Assembly (NCBI GenBank): GCA_013368795.1
Contig: JABFXX010000438.1
Span: forward strand, 1 to 36,068
Length of the DNA: 36,068 bases
Direction: 5' to 3'
From: Kofleriaceae bacterium
Lineage (GTDB): Bacteria; Myxococcota_A; Polyangia; Haliangiales; Haliangiaceae
The position numbers and the translations under genes are program-made. This document shows positions 34,103 through 36,068 of this stretch, in pieces (the first letter of the stretch is position 1; each line of letters opens with the position of its first letter). Below the pieces are notes generated by a model that had not been told where the DNA came from, ran no database searches, and worked only from the letters and a program-made list of their open reading frames with translations.

Positions 34103-34558
34103 TCAATCTGAGTTGCGGACATGGAGGTTTCGCTCGATGTCGCGAGCCACCTTGATGAGGCATTGGACATCATCCTTCGCGACGCAGTCTGCCGGAAGTG
34201 GCGGCACCTCATCGAGACACATCGCGAAGCTCGCCTTGTTCGTGTGCATCTCGCCGCTGTTGTAGAAGACCTTGATGCCGTAGGCGCGGATTCTCGGATT
34301 CTCGTTCTCCAGATCCCTGATCACGCTCGCCACCTCGCTCTCGGTGGTGCCGCAGAAGTCGTTCAGTGTGGCGGACAGCCTGCGAAGCTCAGCATGCTGT
34401 CGTTGGTAGGCAACTCCACCAACAACAAGCGCGATCACCAACGCTCCCTCGACAAGCAGTCTCGTTCGCCATGACCGTGCGGGAGAACTGTCGGCCGCCG
34501 ACGCCTCTGACATCTCGGTCAGCGTATCGGCCGTTTCTGTGGTGTTCAAGGCGCTCAT
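34103..34558 (-). CDS. Single-pass membrane protein of the AT-richer segment
   Basis: A 151-residue protein with a Thr/Glu/Ala-rich cytosolic N-terminus (MSALNTTETADTLTEMSE), one membrane helix (~35-51, VEGALVIALVVGGVAYQ) and a ~100-residue C-terminal region with four Cys residues (NDFCGTT, AMCLDE, ADCVAKD, VQCLIK), probably outside and disulfide-bonded. No family is recognised. Codon third positions are visibly less GC-rich than in most of the window. It lies 33 bases downstream of the larger gene at 34592 on the same strand, so the two are probably co-transcribed. Confidence 0.72.
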   Translation of the reverse strand: MSALNTTETADTLTEMSEASAADSSPARSWRTRLLVEGALVIALVVGGVAYQRQHAELRRLSATLNDFCGTTESEVASVIRDLENENPRIRAYGIKVFYNSGEMHTNKASFAMCLDEVPPLPADCVAKDDVQCLIKVARDIERNLHVRNSD

Positions 34559-34591
34559 GGATTCACAGCTCGGAACGGCGCGAAGTGATCG

Positions 34592-35881
34592 TTATTCGAC
34601 GGACGTCGTCTGCGAAGACGCTTCTCCCGAAGTGCCTTGTGACCACGGAAGAACTGTCTGTCCCTTGGGGGCGAAGACCGAGCCACGTGGCATGAGGCTG
34701 GACGGCGACAGCGCGTCGTCCGTACGAGCGAAGACCGAGCCCGCGGGCAGCGGCGCTGCCGGTGGATGTACCGCCACGTTGCCGTCTGTGTGCGGCTCGT
34801 AGATTGTCATCGTGGGGCCCCACACGGCTTCGCTGCGCGCCAGTGCGATGTCCACGAACTCATCCGGTACCGGATGCCCGAGCCTTCGATTGAAATCGCG
34901 GTCGCTGCCGGACCAACCTGGATAGTTCGGCCCGAGGCTGTCTTGCTTTTGGAACCAGAGCTGTCTCGTCGAACCCCGCTGAACGAAAACTACGCGCGTG
35001 TCCTTGTAGAGCTCGCCGTCAAGGCGCCCGCCCGGGACGTTCTTGCGTCCGATATCCGCGGCACCCGATGCAAAGTACGCGTCGAGCTTCTCCTGGATCG
35101 CCACCTCGTAAAGATCGGGTGTATGAAACTCCGGCTGCATGCCCTCCCATGCGACCAGAAGGTCGGCATCGGTCGAGTTCGCGAGCGTGAACAACTCGAA
35201 CTTGCGGTAGCCGTCGTCACACCGGTTAGCAAGCACCTTGAGGTAATCGATCGTGCTCTCCTTCTTCGAGTGAAGGTCGACGTTCTTTTGGGTCTTGAGC
35301 GCTCGGCTCGTCGCGGTCTTCAGCTGATCGAAACCCATCGACGTGAAGGTCTGAATTCTTGCGTCCGTCATACCGCCGAGCAGTTTCTGGACGTTCGTTG
35401 TTCCGCGCGCTAGCGCCTCCTCCGAGTTGTCCGCGAGGAGCGCTGCGAGCTTCCCGCTTCGCAGCGTCTTGATGGCGTTTACTGCCTGGCCAAGAACGAA
35501 CCCACTCGCCACCGACAGAACGAGCGAAGCGATGATCCCGACCTCCTCGTCTGAGCGCACGAGCTCGTGCACGTGCTTCTTCAGGCAGGCCAGCTTGTAG
35601 TTTGTGGCCGCACGAGTGACCAGATCCTTGAAGTCAGTCTCGTAGCGGCGGCGACTCTCCGGCGACAGGAAACATTCACCCCCGACAGGCTGGTCAGCGC
35701 ACTGATTGCCGTGGTTGTGCCAGTAGGTTTCAAGCGCATCGCCGGTGATCAAGTTGTGCTTGCCCACACGCACGTCGCCGACGTCGCGCGAGCGAGCGAG
35801 GTCGTTCGCGGTCGCACCGCTTGTCTGACCGGCGCCGGATTTTCGTTGATAGTCGGGCATATTGCGGGCGGTTATCGACAC
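34592..35881 (-). CDS. Uncharacterised 429-residue protein, possible effector
   Basis: A 429-residue protein (GTG at 35881, or ATG at 35860 giving MPDYQRKSGAGQTSG). The N-terminus is hydrophilic with the element VGKHNLITGDALETYW, reminiscent from memory of leaders on proteins linked to contractile injection systems (DUF4157 neighbours). A Cys pair follows (NQCADQP, GECFLS). Residues ~115-140 are hydrophobic (VGIIASLVLSVASGFVLG), possibly a membrane-inserting helix. The middle is helical. A beta-rich stretch (DTRVVFVQRGSTRQLWFQ) leads to a Pro-rich C-terminus with two GSVFA units. No enzyme motif is recognised. Codon use is AT-richer than the window average, and the stop is TAA. An effector role is speculative. 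Confidence 0.72.
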   Translation of the reverse strand: MSITARNMPDYQRKSGAGQTSGATANDLARSRDVGDVRVGKHNLITGDALETYWHNHGNQCADQPVGGECFLSPESRRRYETDFKDLVTRAATNYKLACLKKHVHELVRSDEEVGIIASLVLSVASGFVLGQAVNAIKTLRSGKLAALLADNSEEALARGTTNVQKLLGGMTDARIQTFTSMGFDQLKTATSRALKTQKNVDLHSKKESTIDYLKVLANRCDDGYRKFELFTLANSTDADLLVAWEGMQPEFHTPDLYEVAIQEKLDAYFASGAADIGRKNVPGGRLDGELYKDTRVVFVQRGSTRQLWFQKQDSLGPNYPGWSGSDRDFNRRLGHPVPDEFVDIALARSEAVWGPTMTIYEPHTDGNVAVHPPAAPLPAGSVFARTDDALSPSSLMPRGSVFAPKGQTVLPWSQGTSGEASSQTTSVE

Positions 35882-35911
35882 CCGCCGCGCCCGGTTGCGC
35901 CGACCGCGTAA

Positions 35912-36068
35912 CTACGCGCGAACTCGCCGAAATACGGTGAAGTGCAGGATCAGCAGGCCGACGTTCACGCCCGCGATCAGGAGGCCGTGACCGACGACCC
36001 ACTGCGGTAGACCGCACACGCACGCGATCATCCAGATGAACACGAACGTGTCGCGCCGGCCGAACGAG
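35912..36068 (-). CDS. Membrane protein, C-terminal fragment
   Basis: The final 51 codons of a gene that enters from the right edge, ending at TAG (35912-35914). The translated fragment reads SFGRRDTFVF, then two hydrophobic segments (IWMIACVCGLPQWVVG and LLIAGVNVGLLILHF) and a basic end FRRVRA, typical of the last two helices of an integral membrane protein with a cytosolic C-terminus. The family cannot be named from this piece. It lies 30 bases upstream of the 35881 start on the same strand. Confidence 0.65.
   Translation of the reverse strand, partial: SFGRRDTFVFIWMIACVCGLPQWVVGHGLLIAGVNVGLLILHFTVFRRVRA

Overview
The window is very GC-rich, densely coding DNA from what looks like a Myxococcota bacterium, probably a Haliangium/Kofleriaceae-type relative. 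This is inferred from content: a Ser/Thr kinase with a long Pro/Gln-rich tail, many small lipoproteins, a Gly/Asp-rich lipoprotein with thrombospondin-3-like Ca loops, a V4R/TIGR02265-like protein and FecR/VIT/vWA architecture. No rRNA, tRNA, CRISPR array or insertion sequence was seen, and no gene-free stretch exceeds 300 bases.

Layout. 1-2336: C-terminal part of a large unknown protein. 2398-5951: an operon for a P-type cation ATPase, a DUF5132-like membrane peptide and an HMA_2-like protein. 5936-7260: a small glycine-zipper membrane protein facing two small exported proteins. 7257-9125: a SulP-STAS anion transporter, divergent from yjbQ and an SMI1/KNR4 protein (9147-10321). 10357-12630: a hypothetical, a C39-like cysteine peptidase, a secreted protein and a Cys-rich membrane protein. 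12627-13682: a beta-lactamase-fold serine hydrolase. 13717-21599: a signalling block of Ser/Thr kinase, ECF sigma factor, a 1448-residue anti-sigma/FecR/VIT/vWA/TPR fusion and a lipoprotein. 21596-23730: an amber-interrupted V4R-like gene divergent from an acyl-CoA carboxylase beta subunit. 23789-28816: a clan-CD-like lipoprotein with PPC domain, a small acidic protein, an FAD oxidoreductase, a Cys-rich lipoprotein and a TPR lipoprotein. 28833-30999: a polysaccharide flippase divergent from a methyltransferase. 30992-33937: a zinc-ribbon membrane protein, a GNAT acetyltransferase, a TIM-barrel-like lipoprotein and a small hypothetical. 34103-36068: a visibly less GC-rich stretch with two unfamiliar genes that may form an accessory pair, then the 3' end of a membrane protein.

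The most coherent unit is 13717-21599. The sigma factor gene is followed after 3 bases by a protein that starts with an HxxxCxxC anti-sigma zinc motif, crosses the membrane once, and carries FecR, VIT, vWA, TPR-like and DUF2135-like regions outside. It reads as a one-protein envelope sensor for the sigma factor.

Two signals are not gene families. At least eleven start codons are preceded, 6-9 bases upstream, by TANNNT, the position and shape expected of a -10 box for leaderless mRNA; in some divergent gaps the two -10 boxes overlap. Separately, the gene at 21671-22153 carries an in-frame TAG just before the conserved end of its domain, and the frame continues to a second TAG that overlaps the neighbouring stop as CTAG.
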